Shown piece by piece: positions 13,824 through 20,540 of a stretch of DNA of 20,540 bases. A program made the position numbers and the translations under genes. Positions within the stretch are counted from its first letter, which is position 1; every line of letters begins with the position of its first letter. Below the pieces are notes generated by a model. The model ran no database searches and was not told where the DNA came from. It saw only the letters and a list, made by a program, of their open reading frames with translations. Location: assembly GCA_035302145.1 (NCBI GenBank), contig DATGSX010000028.1, positions 1-20,540 on the forward strand, in the 5' to 3' direction. Source of the stretch: JAJYTI01 sp035302145 (GTDB taxonomy: Bacteria > Bacteroidota > Bacteroidia > Flavobacteriales > Flavobacteriaceae).

Positions 13824-15101
13824 TTACATGGTGAATAATGGCTTATTCGACATCATGTCCGATACTTTCTTAGCAACCGATGCTGCTACTTCTTCATTAC
13901 CAATATTCATAAGTACCTCGTCGATTAGATCAACGATTTTCCCCATATCCTCTTCTTTTAGTCCACGGGTAGTAACTGCAGCTGTTCCAACTCGGATACC
14001 GCTAGTTACAAACGGCGATTTATCGTCGAAAGGCACCATGTTTTTATTTACCGTAATATGCGCTTTATCAAGTGCATCCTCGGCATCTTTTCCGGTGATA
14101 TCCTTATTGCGTAAATCGATAAGCAATAAATGGTTATCGGTTCCGCCAGAAATCAGGTCATAGCCTTTAGCTACAAAAGCTTTTGCCATAACATTCATAT
14201 TTTTCTTTACCTGCACCATATAGTGTAGGAACTCATCGGTAAGCGCCTCGCCAAATGCTACTGCTTTTGCTGCGATAATGTGCTCTAATGGACCTCCTTG
14301 GTTTCCTGGGAAAATCCCGCTATTCATAAGCGAAGACATTTTTCTAGGCGTACCGTTTTTAAGTTTAATACCAAATGGGTTGTCGAAATCTTTCCCCATC
14401 ATAATCATACCTCCTCTTGGACCACGTAAAGTTTTGTGGGTAGTAGTGGTAATCACATGACAGTGCGGTACAGGGTCGTTTAAAATTCCTTTTGCGATCA
14501 TTCCTGCTGGATGCGCAATGTCTGCCATAAGGATGGCTCCTACTTTATCGGCAATTTCTCTAAATCGCTTATAGTCAATATCTCTAGGGTAAGCCGATGC
14601 ACCAGCGATAATCATTTTTGGATTTTCGCGAAGCGCAACTTCTTCTACTTGATCGTAATCGATTAATCCGGTTTCTTTATCTACTCCGTAAAATACTGGA
14701 TTGTATAATCTACCTGAAAAGTTAACTGGAGAACCATGAGTTAAATGTCCACCATGCGAAAGGTCAAAGCCTAAGAAAGTGTCGCCAGGATTCAATACTA
14801 CAGAAAATACTGCTGTATTGGCCTGTGATCCGCTATGTGGTTGTACGTTTACATATTCTACTCCAAATAATTCTTTTGCACGATCAATTGCCAGTTGCTC
14901 TACTTTATCTACTACCTCACAGCCTCCGTAGTAACGTCGTCCTGGATAGCCCTCTGCATATTTGTTTGTTAAGATAGACCCGGCAGCCGCCATAACATCA
15001 TCGCTAACGAAGTTTTCTGAAGCTATTAACTCCAGTCCGTTAAGCTGACGTTGTCTCTCTTCTTCAATTAAGTTGAAAATTTCGGTATCTTTTCCCATCA
15101 T
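13824..15101 (-). CDS. glyA: Serine hydroxymethyltransferase
   Basis: A PLP enzyme that interconverts serine and glycine while loading one-carbon units onto tetrahydrofolate, in the cytosol. The family is unmistakable: ELIASENFVSDDVMAAAGS, TNKYAEGYPGRRYYGGCE, NVQPHSGSQAN, FDLSHGGHLTHG, MADIAHPAGMIA and the PLP-lysine motif TTTTHKTLRGPRGG. An upstream in-frame ATG at 15119 would add MHKKLI, but a -7 box (TATTTTTG, minus strand) sits at 15121-15128 and would place the RNA start downstream of that ATG; homologues also begin close to 'M-x-x-DT-x-IF'. I therefore prefer the ATG pair at 15101 and 15098, giving about 425 residues. Divergent from fahA, with a strong terminator. Confidence 0.97.
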   Translation of the reverse strand: MMGKDTEIFNLIEEERQRQLNGLELIASENFVSDDVMAAAGSILTNKYAEGYPGRRYYGGCEVVDKVEQLAIDRAKELFGVEYVNVQPHSGSQANTAVFSVVLNPGDTFLGFDLSHGGHLTHGSPVNFSGRLYNPVFYGVDKETGLIDYDQVEEVALRENPKMIIAGASAYPRDIDYKRFREIADKVGAILMADIAHPAGMIAKGILNDPVPHCHVITTTTHKTLRGPRGGMIMMGKDFDNPFGIKLKNGTPRKMSSLMNSGIFPGNQGGPLEHIIAAKAVAFGEALTDEFLHYMVQVKKNMNVMAKAFVAKGYDLISGGTDNHLLLIDLRNKDITGKDAEDALDKAHITVNKNMVPFDDKSPFVTSGIRVGTAAVTTRGLKEEDMGKIVDLIDEVLMNIGNEEVAASVAKKVSDMMSNKPLFTM

Positions 15102-15120
15102 AATAAGTTTTTTATGCATT

Positions 15121-15128
15121 CAAAAATA
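15121..15128 (-). promoter_or_regulatory. Candidate -7 box of glyA
   Basis: TATTTTTG on the minus strand fits TAnnTTTG. No matching TTTG box is found 19 bases upstream, so support is partial. It bears on the choice of glyA start codon. Confidence 0.35.
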
Positions 15129-15137
15129 CAAATAGAT

Positions 15138-15168
15138 TCTGAATAATGTTAAGATAATCTTATCTTTG
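15138..15168 (+). promoter_or_regulatory. Promoter of fahA
   Basis: TCTG, 19 bases, TATCTTTG: perfect -7 box and a -33 box with one mismatch. Start codon at 15217 gives a leader of about 40 bases. Confidence 0.6.
15151..15166. promoter_or_regulatory. 16-bp palindrome overlapping the fahA promoter
   Basis: AAGATAA and TTATCTT are exact reverse complements around TC. The right arm overlaps the fahA -7 box, a position suited to an operator. The match alone is not beyond chance in a window of this size. Confidence 0.3.
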
Positions 15169-15216
15169 AATCGTTTGTATCCTTATAATTAACACTTATC
15201 ACATTCTCAATTATCT

Positions 15217-16503
15217 ATGACGTTAACAGCAAATGATATAAATAGAAAATCTTGGTTGGAAGTAAACAAAGACTCCGACTTCCCTATTCAAAATATTCCA
15301 TTTGGTATTTTCCTTCGTCCAGACGACGTAATTACCGCTGGAACTAGAATTGGCGATTATGCCATAGACCTTGCCGCTTTGCATAGCCTAGGTTATTTTA
15401 AAGGCATAGATTTAGATTCAGAAATATTCGCACAAGACACGCTTAACGATTTTATTAGCCTTGGACGGACTACTTGGCGTAAAGTACGAAACAGACTATC
15501 GGATATATTTTTATTATCCAACACTAGTTTGCAAAACAATAGTGCAGATCGTGAAAAAGTGTTGTTTGACATAACCGATGTAGAAATGCAATTACCGGTA
15601 CAAGTAGGCGATTACACCGACTTTTACTCTAGTAAAGAACATGCAACCAATGTGGGGAAAATTTTTCGTGATCCGGAAAACGCTCTACTTCCAAATTGGC
15701 TGCATATTCCTGTAGGTTATCATGGACGAAGTTCTACTATTATTCAAAGTGGCTTACCAGTACGCCGTCCATGGGGCCAAATAAAAGAAAAGAACGTCGA
15801 GAACCCGGTATTTAGTCCATCAAAAATGTTAGACTATGAGTTGGAAATGGCATTTGTTACGTCCGATGCAAATAAGCGTGGGAAAAGCGTAGATGTGAAC
15901 GAGGCCGAAAAACACATTTTTGGGATGGTATTGCTAAACGATTGGTCGGCTCGCGACATTCAAGCATGGGAATACGTTCCATTAGGGCCTTTTTTAGGAA
16001 AGAACTTTGCGACTACCATCTCGCCATGGATTGTTACTTTAGACGCGCTACAGCCATTTAAAACTACTAGCCCAGTACAGGAGAATCCAAAACCACTACC
16101 CTATCTTCAAGCAACAGATAGCAAGTATAGCTACGACATACATTTGGAGGCGCATATTAAAACGGAAAGAAGCAATTTTCAAAGAATTACTAAAACGAAC
16201 TTCCAATACATGTATTGGACCATGGCACAGCAACTGGCACATCATACCGTGAATGGTTGTGAAGTGAGAAGTGGTGATTTATTAGGAAGCGGTACCATTT
16301 CTGGGACAACGCCAGATTCTTTTGGATCTATGTTAGAGCTTAGTTGGCGCGGTCAAAGACCTATTCCACTTGATAATGGCGAGATTAGAAGTTTTCTTGA
16401 GGATGGAGATGAGCTTAAAATTACCGGTTACGGCCAAGCAAATGGTATTCGAATTGGCTTTGGAGAATGTACGGGTAAAATTCTTCCCGCAAATAAAAAG
16501 TAA
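15217..16503 (+). CDS. fahA: Fumarylacetoacetase
   Basis: A 428-residue enzyme for the last step of tyrosine and phenylalanine breakdown: 4-fumarylacetoacetate to fumarate and acetoacetate. The active site of mammalian FAH is retained with a constant offset of nine: Asp 135, Tyr 137 and the catalytic His 142 (DFYSSKEHATNVG), Arg 151, Tyr 168, metal ligands Glu 208 and Glu 210 (LDYELEMAF) and Asp 242 (NDWSARDIQAW), Arg 246, Gln 249, Tyr 253 and Lys 262. The N-terminal SH3-like domain (1-120) is present, so the protein is complete. Cytosolic. Other genes of the tyrosine pathway are not in the window. Monocistronic with its own promoter and terminator. Confidence 0.97.
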   Translation: MTLTANDINRKSWLEVNKDSDFPIQNIPFGIFLRPDDVITAGTRIGDYAIDLAALHSLGYFKGIDLDSEIFAQDTLNDFISLGRTTWRKVRNRLSDIFLLSNTSLQNNSADREKVLFDITDVEMQLPVQVGDYTDFYSSKEHATNVGKIFRDPENALLPNWLHIPVGYHGRSSTIIQSGLPVRRPWGQIKEKNVENPVFSPSKMLDYELEMAFVTSDANKRGKSVDVNEAEKHIFGMVLLNDWSARDIQAWEYVPLGPFLGKNFATTISPWIVTLDALQPFKTTSPVQENPKPLPYLQATDSKYSYDIHLEAHIKTERSNFQRITKTNFQYMYWTMAQQLAHHTVNGCEVRSGDLLGSGTISGTTPDSFGSMLELSWRGQRPIPLDNGEIRSFLEDGDELKITGYGQANGIRIGFGECTGKILPANKK

Positions 16504-16509
16504 AGACAT

Positions 16510-16543
16510 AAAAAAGGTTTGAGTCGTTTCTCAAACCTTTTTT
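16510..16543. terminator. Bidirectional terminator between fahA and ytxJ
   Basis: AAAAAAGGTTTGAG (16510-16523) and CTCAAACCTTTTTT (16530-16543) pair perfectly over 14 bases around TCGTTT. A-run on one side and T-run on the other suit termination of both convergent genes. Confidence 0.88.
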
Positions 16544-16548
16544 TCGTT

Positions 16549-16929
16549 TTATAACTGCTGCAATACCCTTGCACTAATAGTATTATGCGAGCTGTGGTGT
16601 GCAAGTTGTCCGTTTCTTAATACGATAAGTTGTGGACTCTGGTGCCATACCTGAAAACGCTCGGCTACCTTATCGGATATTGGCCTATAGGCCAACAGAT
16701 CTAAGTAATACATCCCGTAATCGTCCGTAGGTTCTAACTCCGACTCAAATCTACTTAACACCATACTGCTTATCCCGCATCTAGTCGAGTGCTTAAAAAT
16801 AAATACCGGTCGTTGGTGCGATTCTTTTACTATGACGTCTAACTGCTCTTCCGTTGTGAGATTTTTCCACGGCAGCGGCTCTTTATCAGGTTTCTTATCT
16901 TTCTTTTTATTTCTAAAAAATCCAAACAT
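16549..16929 (-). CDS. ytxJ: Bacillithiol system redox-active protein YtxJ
   Basis: A 126-residue protein with a thioredoxin-like fold. After a very basic, Lys-rich N-terminus (residues 6-17) comes VFIFKHSTRCGISSMVLSRF, the YtxJ signature with one redox Cys (Cys 51; Bacillus relatives have 'TCPIS' here). HQSPQLIVLRNGQLAHHSSH supplies the cis-Pro region and final strand. YtxJ is regarded as a monothiol bacilliredoxin-type protein that removes bacillithiol from thiolated proteins; its presence suggests this organism makes bacillithiol. Cytosolic. Convergent with fahA, sharing one terminator; divergent from the DUF3365 gene. A -7 box match (TATCTTTG) lies 55 bases upstream. Confidence 0.85.
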   Translation of the reverse strand: MFGFFRNKKKDKKPDKEPLPWKNLTTEEQLDVIVKESHQRPVFIFKHSTRCGISSMVLSRFESELEPTDDYGMYYLDLLAYRPISDKVAERFQVWHQSPQLIVLRNGQLAHHSSHNTISARVLQQL

Positions 16930-16983
16930 GGGGTTTAATTTTATTTTCTACTTGTATCTACACACAAGCTAATTTTGTATAAC

Positions 16984-16991
16984 CAAAGATA
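16984..16991 (-). promoter_or_regulatory. Candidate -7 box of ytxJ
   Basis: TATCTTTG on the minus strand is a perfect TAnnTTTG box, 55 bases before the ytxJ start. No convincing TTTG partner is seen 17-23 bases upstream. Confidence 0.35.
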
Positions 16992-17111
16992 GCGAACTTT
17001 AAACTAAAAGTCTTTAGCAGATCGGTTTATAGCTTAATTCATTCTTGTTTCCACAACAAGAAGGTGATTCGCTAGCTAAAGAATTTAACAGATAATCCGT
17101 ATATTTATATA

Positions 17112-17130
17112 TTATCTCTAAACGAGATAA
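17112..17130. promoter_or_regulatory. Hairpin or operator-like palindrome before the DUF3365 gene
   Basis: TTATCTC and GAGATAA pair perfectly around TAAAC, ending 29 bases before the start codon. It could be an operator or a leader hairpin; a 7-bp stem can arise by chance. Confidence 0.25.
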
Positions 17131-17159
17131 ATGCAATCGATAACCAAAAACAACTTACC

Positions 17160-17783
17160 ATGATAAGATCCAAAGCATTTACCTTATTTCTTATCGCCTT
17201 CTGTAGTGCGTTTATTTTTTCCTGTAAGGAGAAACCCCAAAAAAAGGAAAGCTCATCAACAATAGAAATAAAAGCGGAAGTGGATAAAAAAGCAATAACA
17301 AAACTAGCCGATAGTATTGCAATGCATGCGCAAGTCACTTTACTATCGAATGTTGCCAATGCCATTCAGCAAGGCGGCACCGAACACGCTGTAGAATTTT
17401 GTAATACGAAAGCTATTTCGCTTACTGACTCTATTGCAGGGTTATATACCGTAGCGATTCAGAGAATTACCAATAAACCACGTAATCCGAACAACTATTT
17501 GGCTACGGCACAAGACTCTTTGGTGTGGGATAAAATGTTGCAACACACGCAAGAAAAAGGCAAACTGCCTACAGGGTTTTTGGAAGCCGATGCTGGCGAA
17601 TACTACTACTATAAACCTATTGCCATGGGCATGCCTACTTGTGTGAAATGCCATGGCGGAACAGACGATATAAACCCTAGAACAAGAGAAATATTACAAC
17701 AACGATATCCTACCGATAAAGCTACAGGTTATAAAACAGGAGACTTTAGGGGGATGTGGAAGATTAAAATGAAAAGTCTATAA
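17160..17783 (+). CDS. DUF3365 (Tll0287-like) haem-binding lipoprotein
   Basis: A 207-residue exported protein with a lipoprotein signal (FCSAFIFSC, Cys 22). The mature part matches the DUF3365/Tll0287-like sensor domain: a long first helix (about 40-70), AVEFCNTKAISLTD, RITNKPRNPNNYL, and the c-type haem attachment motif CVKCH (Cys 161, Cys 164, His 165) in the context MPTCVKCHGG. The haem would be joined by the periplasmic cytochrome c system. Such domains are proposed redox or small-molecule sensors; here the domain stands alone with no signalling domain. Ends 12 bases before csaA, so the two are probably cotranscribed. Confidence 0.87.
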   Translation: MIRSKAFTLFLIAFCSAFIFSCKEKPQKKESSSTIEIKAEVDKKAITKLADSIAMHAQVTLLSNVANAIQQGGTEHAVEFCNTKAISLTDSIAGLYTVAIQRITNKPRNPNNYLATAQDSLVWDKMLQHTQEKGKLPTGFLEADAGEYYYYKPIAMGMPTCVKCHGGTDDINPRTREILQQRYPTDKATGYKTGDFRGMWKIKMKSL

Positions 17784-17795
17784 ATTAAATACAAG

Positions 17796-18140
17796 ATGGA
17801 AGAAAAGACAAGCCCAATATCTTGGCAAGATTTTGAAAAGTTAGAAATGCGAGTAGGTACTATTATTCAAGCTGAAGAATTTAAAGAAGCTAGGAATCCG
17901 GCATATAAAGTTATTGTAGATTTTGGGGATTATGGCAAACGAAAATCATCGGCCCAGATTACCAAATTATATCAGCCTGAAGAACTAATAGGAAAACAAG
18001 TAATTGCTGTAGTAAATTTTCCACCCAAACAAATAGCCAACATGATGAGTGAGTGTCTTATTTTGGGTGCTGTTGACGGCGAGGAGGTTACGCTTCTCAC
18101 TTCGGATAAGCAAGTAAAAAATGGACTGCGAATTGGCTAA
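17796..18140 (+). CDS. csaA: CsaA-type tRNA-binding domain protein
   Basis: A 114-residue protein made of one tRNA-binding OB-fold of the CsaA/MetRS-beta/Arc1p type. Diagnostic blocks are MRVGTIIQAEEFKEARNPAYKV (shown by MRVGTI and ARNPAYK), DFGDYGKRKSSAQIT, and VIAVVNFPPKQI followed by SECLILG. CsaA is a cytosolic dimer with tRNA-binding and proposed chaperone or secretion-related activity in Bacillus. Length is standard. It starts 12 bases after the haem lipoprotein gene. The next open frame begins directly after its TAA stop in the same reading frame (see the DUF3784 entry). Confidence 0.93.
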   Translation: MEEKTSPISWQDFEKLEMRVGTIIQAEEFKEARNPAYKVIVDFGDYGKRKSSAQITKLYQPEELIGKQVIAVVNFPPKQIANMMSECLILGAVDGEEVTLLTSDKQVKNGLRIG

Positions 18141-18143
18141 TTA

Positions 18144-18467
18144 ATAACTCTTATAATAACAATAATACTAGTTATCATATTATCTTTATCCATACTATTT
18201 GTTCCTATTGGTTTTATCGTAACCGAAAACAATGCGAAATATATTTTAGCAGGCTATAATACGATGAGCGAAGAGGAAAGGAAAAAAATAAACCTAAAGG
18301 TCTATCTTTCATTTTTCAGAAGGTTTCATGTATTCCTAGGTATTACTTCGCTTATACTAAGCTTGGTTATTTATTTTCTTGTAAGTGAAGTGGCAGCTGC
18401 TATATTCCTAGCTATATACCCTATTCCAGCGTACCTATATTTTATAGTTAGAAGTTCAAAGTTTTAA
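18144..18467 (+). CDS. DUF3784-like small membrane protein (start codon uncertain)
   Basis: The first ATG is at 18264 (67 residues), but the same frame is open back to the csaA stop at 18138-18140 and encodes a hydrophobic helix (TLIITIILVIILSLSILF) followed by FIVTENNAKYILAGYNTM. The block 'AKYILAGYNTMSEEER' is the core of DUF3784 proteins, whose N-terminal helix and this block come before position 18264, so the ATG start would cut the domain. No ATG, GTG or TTG exists in frame upstream; ATA at 18144 is the best placed initiator. Two more helices follow (about 18318-18455). Either a rare start codon, readthrough of the csaA TAA, or a gene damaged at its start. Function unknown. Confidence 0.6.
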   Translation: MTLIITIILVIILSLSILFVPIGFIVTENNAKYILAGYNTMSEEERKKINLKVYLSFFRRFHVFLGITSLILSLVIYFLVSEVAAAIFLAIYPIPAYLYFIVRSSKF

Positions 18468-18474
18468 AAAGGTA

Positions 18475-18528
18475 TAAAACCAAGTCTAGCAAAGCAGCTA
18501 TTATAAAGCTTTTGTAGCTAAGGTTTTA
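18475..18528 (+). terminator. Interrupted hairpin after the DUF3784-like gene
   Basis: Three nested arm pairs: TAAAACC/GGTTTTA, TAGC/GCTA and AAAGC/GCTTT. It begins 8 bases after the stop codon. There is no clean U-run (TTTTAAAACG follows), so it is a possible terminator or RNA structure only. Confidence 0.35.
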
Positions 18529-18658
18529 AAACGATGGTTTTTAAAATAAGAAGCTCCGTGTAGCGATACATTGGCAATTAAGATAAGGTTTTGTAGAAAA
18601 GTTAGAGAATCTCTGCCATACGGAACCCTGTATATAAGCGTTACGCGCTAGCGCAACT

Positions 18659-18701
18659 GTCTTTTTGTCGTTCAAAACCCAAAATAACCCGACAAAATGA
18701 C
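18659..18701. promoter_or_regulatory. Paired inverted boxes upstream of clpB
   Basis: GTCTTTTTGTCG (18659-18670) recurs on the other strand as GTCATTTTGTCG (18690-18701), 11 of 12 identical, 19 bases apart. The box itself holds two GTC repeats. From memory, GTCATTTTGTCA-like sequences occur ahead of chaperone and protease genes in Bacteroidota. It ends 78 bases before clpB, so a heat-shock operator or promoter part is plausible. Confidence 0.4.
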
Positions 18702-18779
18702 TTATTCTTAAAATGGCTTGTTCTTTGTTAATCTAAAGCTGAAGAAGAAACAAATTACTAACAAAACATACATCTATAT

Positions 18780-20540
18780 ATGAACTTTAATAATTTTACT
18801 ATAAAATCGCAGGAGGCGGTCCAACGTGCTCAACAAATTGCGCAGGGTCACTCTCACCAGCAGATTGAAAATGAGCACCTTTTCCAAGGAATCTTGGAAG
18901 TAGATCAGAACGTAATGCCGTTTTTGCTAAAGAAACTAGACGTAAATGAGGCATTATTAAAGCAAATTATTGAAAAGCAATTAGAGAGCTTTCCTAAAGT
19001 AGAAGGAGGCGATATTATGCTTTCTAGAGAAGCTTCACGTACCGTAAGCGGTGCTTCTATCATTGCCAGAAAGATGGACGATGAATACGTTTCTATCGAA
19101 CATCTTCTCTTGGCCATCTTCGATTCTAAAAGCCCTGTAGCACAAGCTATAAAAGACCAAGGGGTAACCAAGAAGAATCTAGAAATGGCTATAGAAGAAC
19201 TTCGTAAAGGCGAGCGAGTAACTTCGCAAACAGCCGAAGACACTTACAATGCGTTGAATAAATATGCATTGAACTTAAACGAAATGGCTAGTGATGGTAC
19301 GCTAGATCCGGTGATAGGTAGAGATGAGGAAATTCGTAGAATTTTGCAAATCCTATCTCGTAGAACAAAGAATAACCCTATTCTAGTAGGAGAACCAGGG
19401 ACAGGTAAAACCGCTATTGCCGAAGGATTAGCTCATCGAATAATCGCAGGCGACATTCCCGAAAACCTAAAGGATAAAAAGGTATTCTCTTTAGATATGG
19501 GTGCCTTAATAGCTGGAGCAAAATACAAAGGAGAATTCGAAGAGCGATTAAAATCTGTAATTAAAGAAGTGTCCTCTAGCGATGGTCAAATCATCCTATT
19601 CATTGACGAAATCCACACCCTAGTAGGTGCTGGAGGTGGTCAAGGGGCTATGGATGCTGCCAACATATTAAAACCAGCTTTAGCACGTGGAGAGCTTAGA
19701 ACAGTTGGAGCTACCACTCTAGATGAGTATCAGAAATACTTTGAGAAAGACAAAGCCTTGGAGCGTAGATTCCAAAAAGTAATGGTAGACGAGCCAGACA
19801 CCGAAAGTGCTATTTCCATTCTTAGAGGAATTAAAGAAAAATACGAAACCCACCATCAGGTGCGCATTCGTGACGAAGCGATTATCGGAGCAGTAAAACT
19901 ATCACAACGTTATATCAGTAATCGTTTTTTACCTGATAAAGCTATCGATTTAATGGACGAAGCTGCTTCTAAATTACGAATCGAAATCAATAGCAAACCT
20001 GAAGAACTAGATGTGCTAGACAGAAAGGTGATGCAATTGGAGATTGAAATCGAGGCTATAAAACGAGAGCAAGATGAAAATAAAGTAAAAATACTTCAAG
20101 CCGACTTAGCCAACTTAAAAGAAGAGCGAAACGAATTAAACGCAAAGTGGCAAAGCGAAAAGCAAGTAGTAGACAATGTACAAGCGCTTAAAAAGCAAAT
20201 TGAAGAGTTCAAACTTCAAGCAGAACGAGCCGAACGCGAAGGAGACTTTGGAAAAGTTGCCGAATTACGTTACGGGAAGATTAAAGATGCACAAGATGCC
20301 CTCTTTAAATTAGAAGAAGATTTAGTTAAAAATCAAGAGAAAGGTTCGCTTATAAAAGAAGAGGTAACCTACGAAGATATAGCCGAAGTTGTTGCTAAGT
20401 GGACTGGAATTCCAGTGGCAAAAATGCTGCAAAGCGATAAAGAGAAGTTACTGAACTTAGAAGATGAGATACACAAACGTATTATTGGTCAAGAAGAAGC
20501 AGTAAACGTGGTGAGCGACGCCGTTCGTCGTAGTCGTTCC
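18780..20540 (+). CDS. clpB: ATP-dependent disaggregase ClpB, N-terminal 587 codons (cut by window edge)
   Basis: A Hsp100 chaperone that, with DnaK, threads aggregated proteins through its ring using ATP. In the window: the Clp N domain (about 1-145, two repeats with NEHLFQGIL and IEHLLLAIF), the first AAA+ domain with Walker A GEPGTGKT (204-211), pore loop AKYKGEF (Tyr 249), Walker B IILFIDE (271-277) and Arg fingers ALERRF (329-330), the long coiled-coil middle domain characteristic of ClpB (about 400-520, very rich in Glu, Lys and Gln), and the opening of the second AAA+ domain (WTGIPVAKML, IIGQEEAV). Cytosolic. The frame is open to the last base. The start is ATGAACTTTAATAATTTTAC, standard for the family. 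Confidence 0.96.
   Translation, partial: MNFNNFTIKSQEAVQRAQQIAQGHSHQQIENEHLFQGILEVDQNVMPFLLKKLDVNEALLKQIIEKQLESFPKVEGGDIMLSREASRTVSGASIIARKMDDEYVSIEHLLLAIFDSKSPVAQAIKDQGVTKKNLEMAIEELRKGERVTSQTAEDTYNALNKYALNLNEMASDGTLDPVIGRDEEIRRILQILSRRTKNNPILVGEPGTGKTAIAEGLAHRIIAGDIPENLKDKKVFSLDMGALIAGAKYKGEFEERLKSVIKEVSSSDGQIILFIDEIHTLVGAGGGQGAMDAANILKPALARGELRTVGATTLDEYQKYFEKDKALERRFQKVMVDEPDTESAISILRGIKEKYETHHQVRIRDEAIIGAVKLSQRYISNRFLPDKAIDLMDEAASKLRIEINSKPEELDVLDRKVMQLEIEIEAIKREQDENKVKILQADLANLKEERNELNAKWQSEKQVVDNVQALKKQIEEFKLQAERAEREGDFGKVAELRYGKIKDAQDALFKLEEDLVKNQEKGSLIKEEVTYEDIAEVVAKWTGIPVAKMLQSDKEKLLNLEDEIHKRIIGQEEAVNVVSDAVRRSRS

Larger units (their letters stand above)
18468..18779. other. Intergenic region upstream of clpB
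   Basis: 312 bases without a gene. Contents in order: an interrupted hairpin (18475-18528), a 10-bp palindrome GCGCTAGCGC (18645-18654), and paired inverted boxes (18659-18701). No clear TAnnTTTG promoter pair was found, as might be expected if clpB uses heat-shock control. Confidence 0.5.

Noticed and set aside
13651..14163. Open frame of 170 codons on the plus strand across the glyA terminator and 3' end
   Set aside because: Runs through a perfect 13-bp terminator stem and antisense to glyA; no domain.
17105..17365. Open frame of 86 codons on the minus strand opposite the DUF3365 gene
   Set aside because: It lies wholly against a gene with clear domain evidence, and its predicted protein has no recognisable feature beyond chance hydrophobic runs.
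18905..19243. Open frame of 112 codons on the minus strand within clpB
   Set aside because: Shadow of the conserved ClpB N domain; Ser/Ile-rich translation reflects antisense codons.

Overview
The window looks like chromosome from a member of the Bacteroidota, most likely a flavobacterium-like lineage. The evidence is low G+C, many lipoprotein signal peptides ending in a Ser-Cys lipobox, genes without Shine-Dalgarno sequences, several promoters of the Bacteroidota form TTTG-N19-TAnnTTTG, a bacillithiol-system YtxJ protein, and DUF4349, DUF4878 and YiiX lipoproteins. No rRNA, tRNA, CRISPR array, insertion sequence or phage gene was found.

Layout. Positions 1-6065 are all on the minus strand and encode mainly exported or envelope proteins: an erythromycin-esterase-type hydrolase (cut by the left edge), a DinB-like protein, a serine beta-lactamase-type lipoprotein, an SdpI-family membrane protein, an operon-like run of small lipoprotein or membrane proteins (DUF4349, a YiiX-like cysteine hydrolase, DUF4878) and a membrane-anchored TlpA-type thioredoxin. 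Positions 6333-10635 carry two GNAT acetyltransferases, a 2OG-Fe(II) oxygenase, a cytochrome b561-type protein and a Na+/Ca2+ exchanger. Between them are intergenic repeats, including a 155-bp unit in tandem with a further partial copy about 1.1 kb away.

Positions 10640-12990 form an AT-rich stretch of genes I do not recognise: two tiny overlapping membrane proteins and two overlapping lipoproteins, one with a Cys cluster. A 125-bp imperfect inverted repeat with an attC-like outline separates the two pairs. This is the most accessory-looking part of the window.

Positions 13075-20540 return to core functions: a helical lipoprotein, glyA (serine/glycine and one-carbon metabolism), the divergent fahA (last step of tyrosine breakdown), ytxJ, a haem-binding DUF3365 lipoprotein followed closely by csaA, a DUF3784 membrane protein lying in the same frame directly after the csaA stop, and the first 587 codons of clpB. 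Strong hairpin terminators follow glyA, fahA, the 13-kb lipoprotein gene and the 2OG oxygenase gene.

I did not find a clearly new multigene system. The observations most worth checking are the csaA/DUF3784 junction, which has one TAA and no ATG; the 10.6-13 kb orphan island with its repeat; the tandem 155-bp repeat family; and the paired inverted boxes upstream of clpB.
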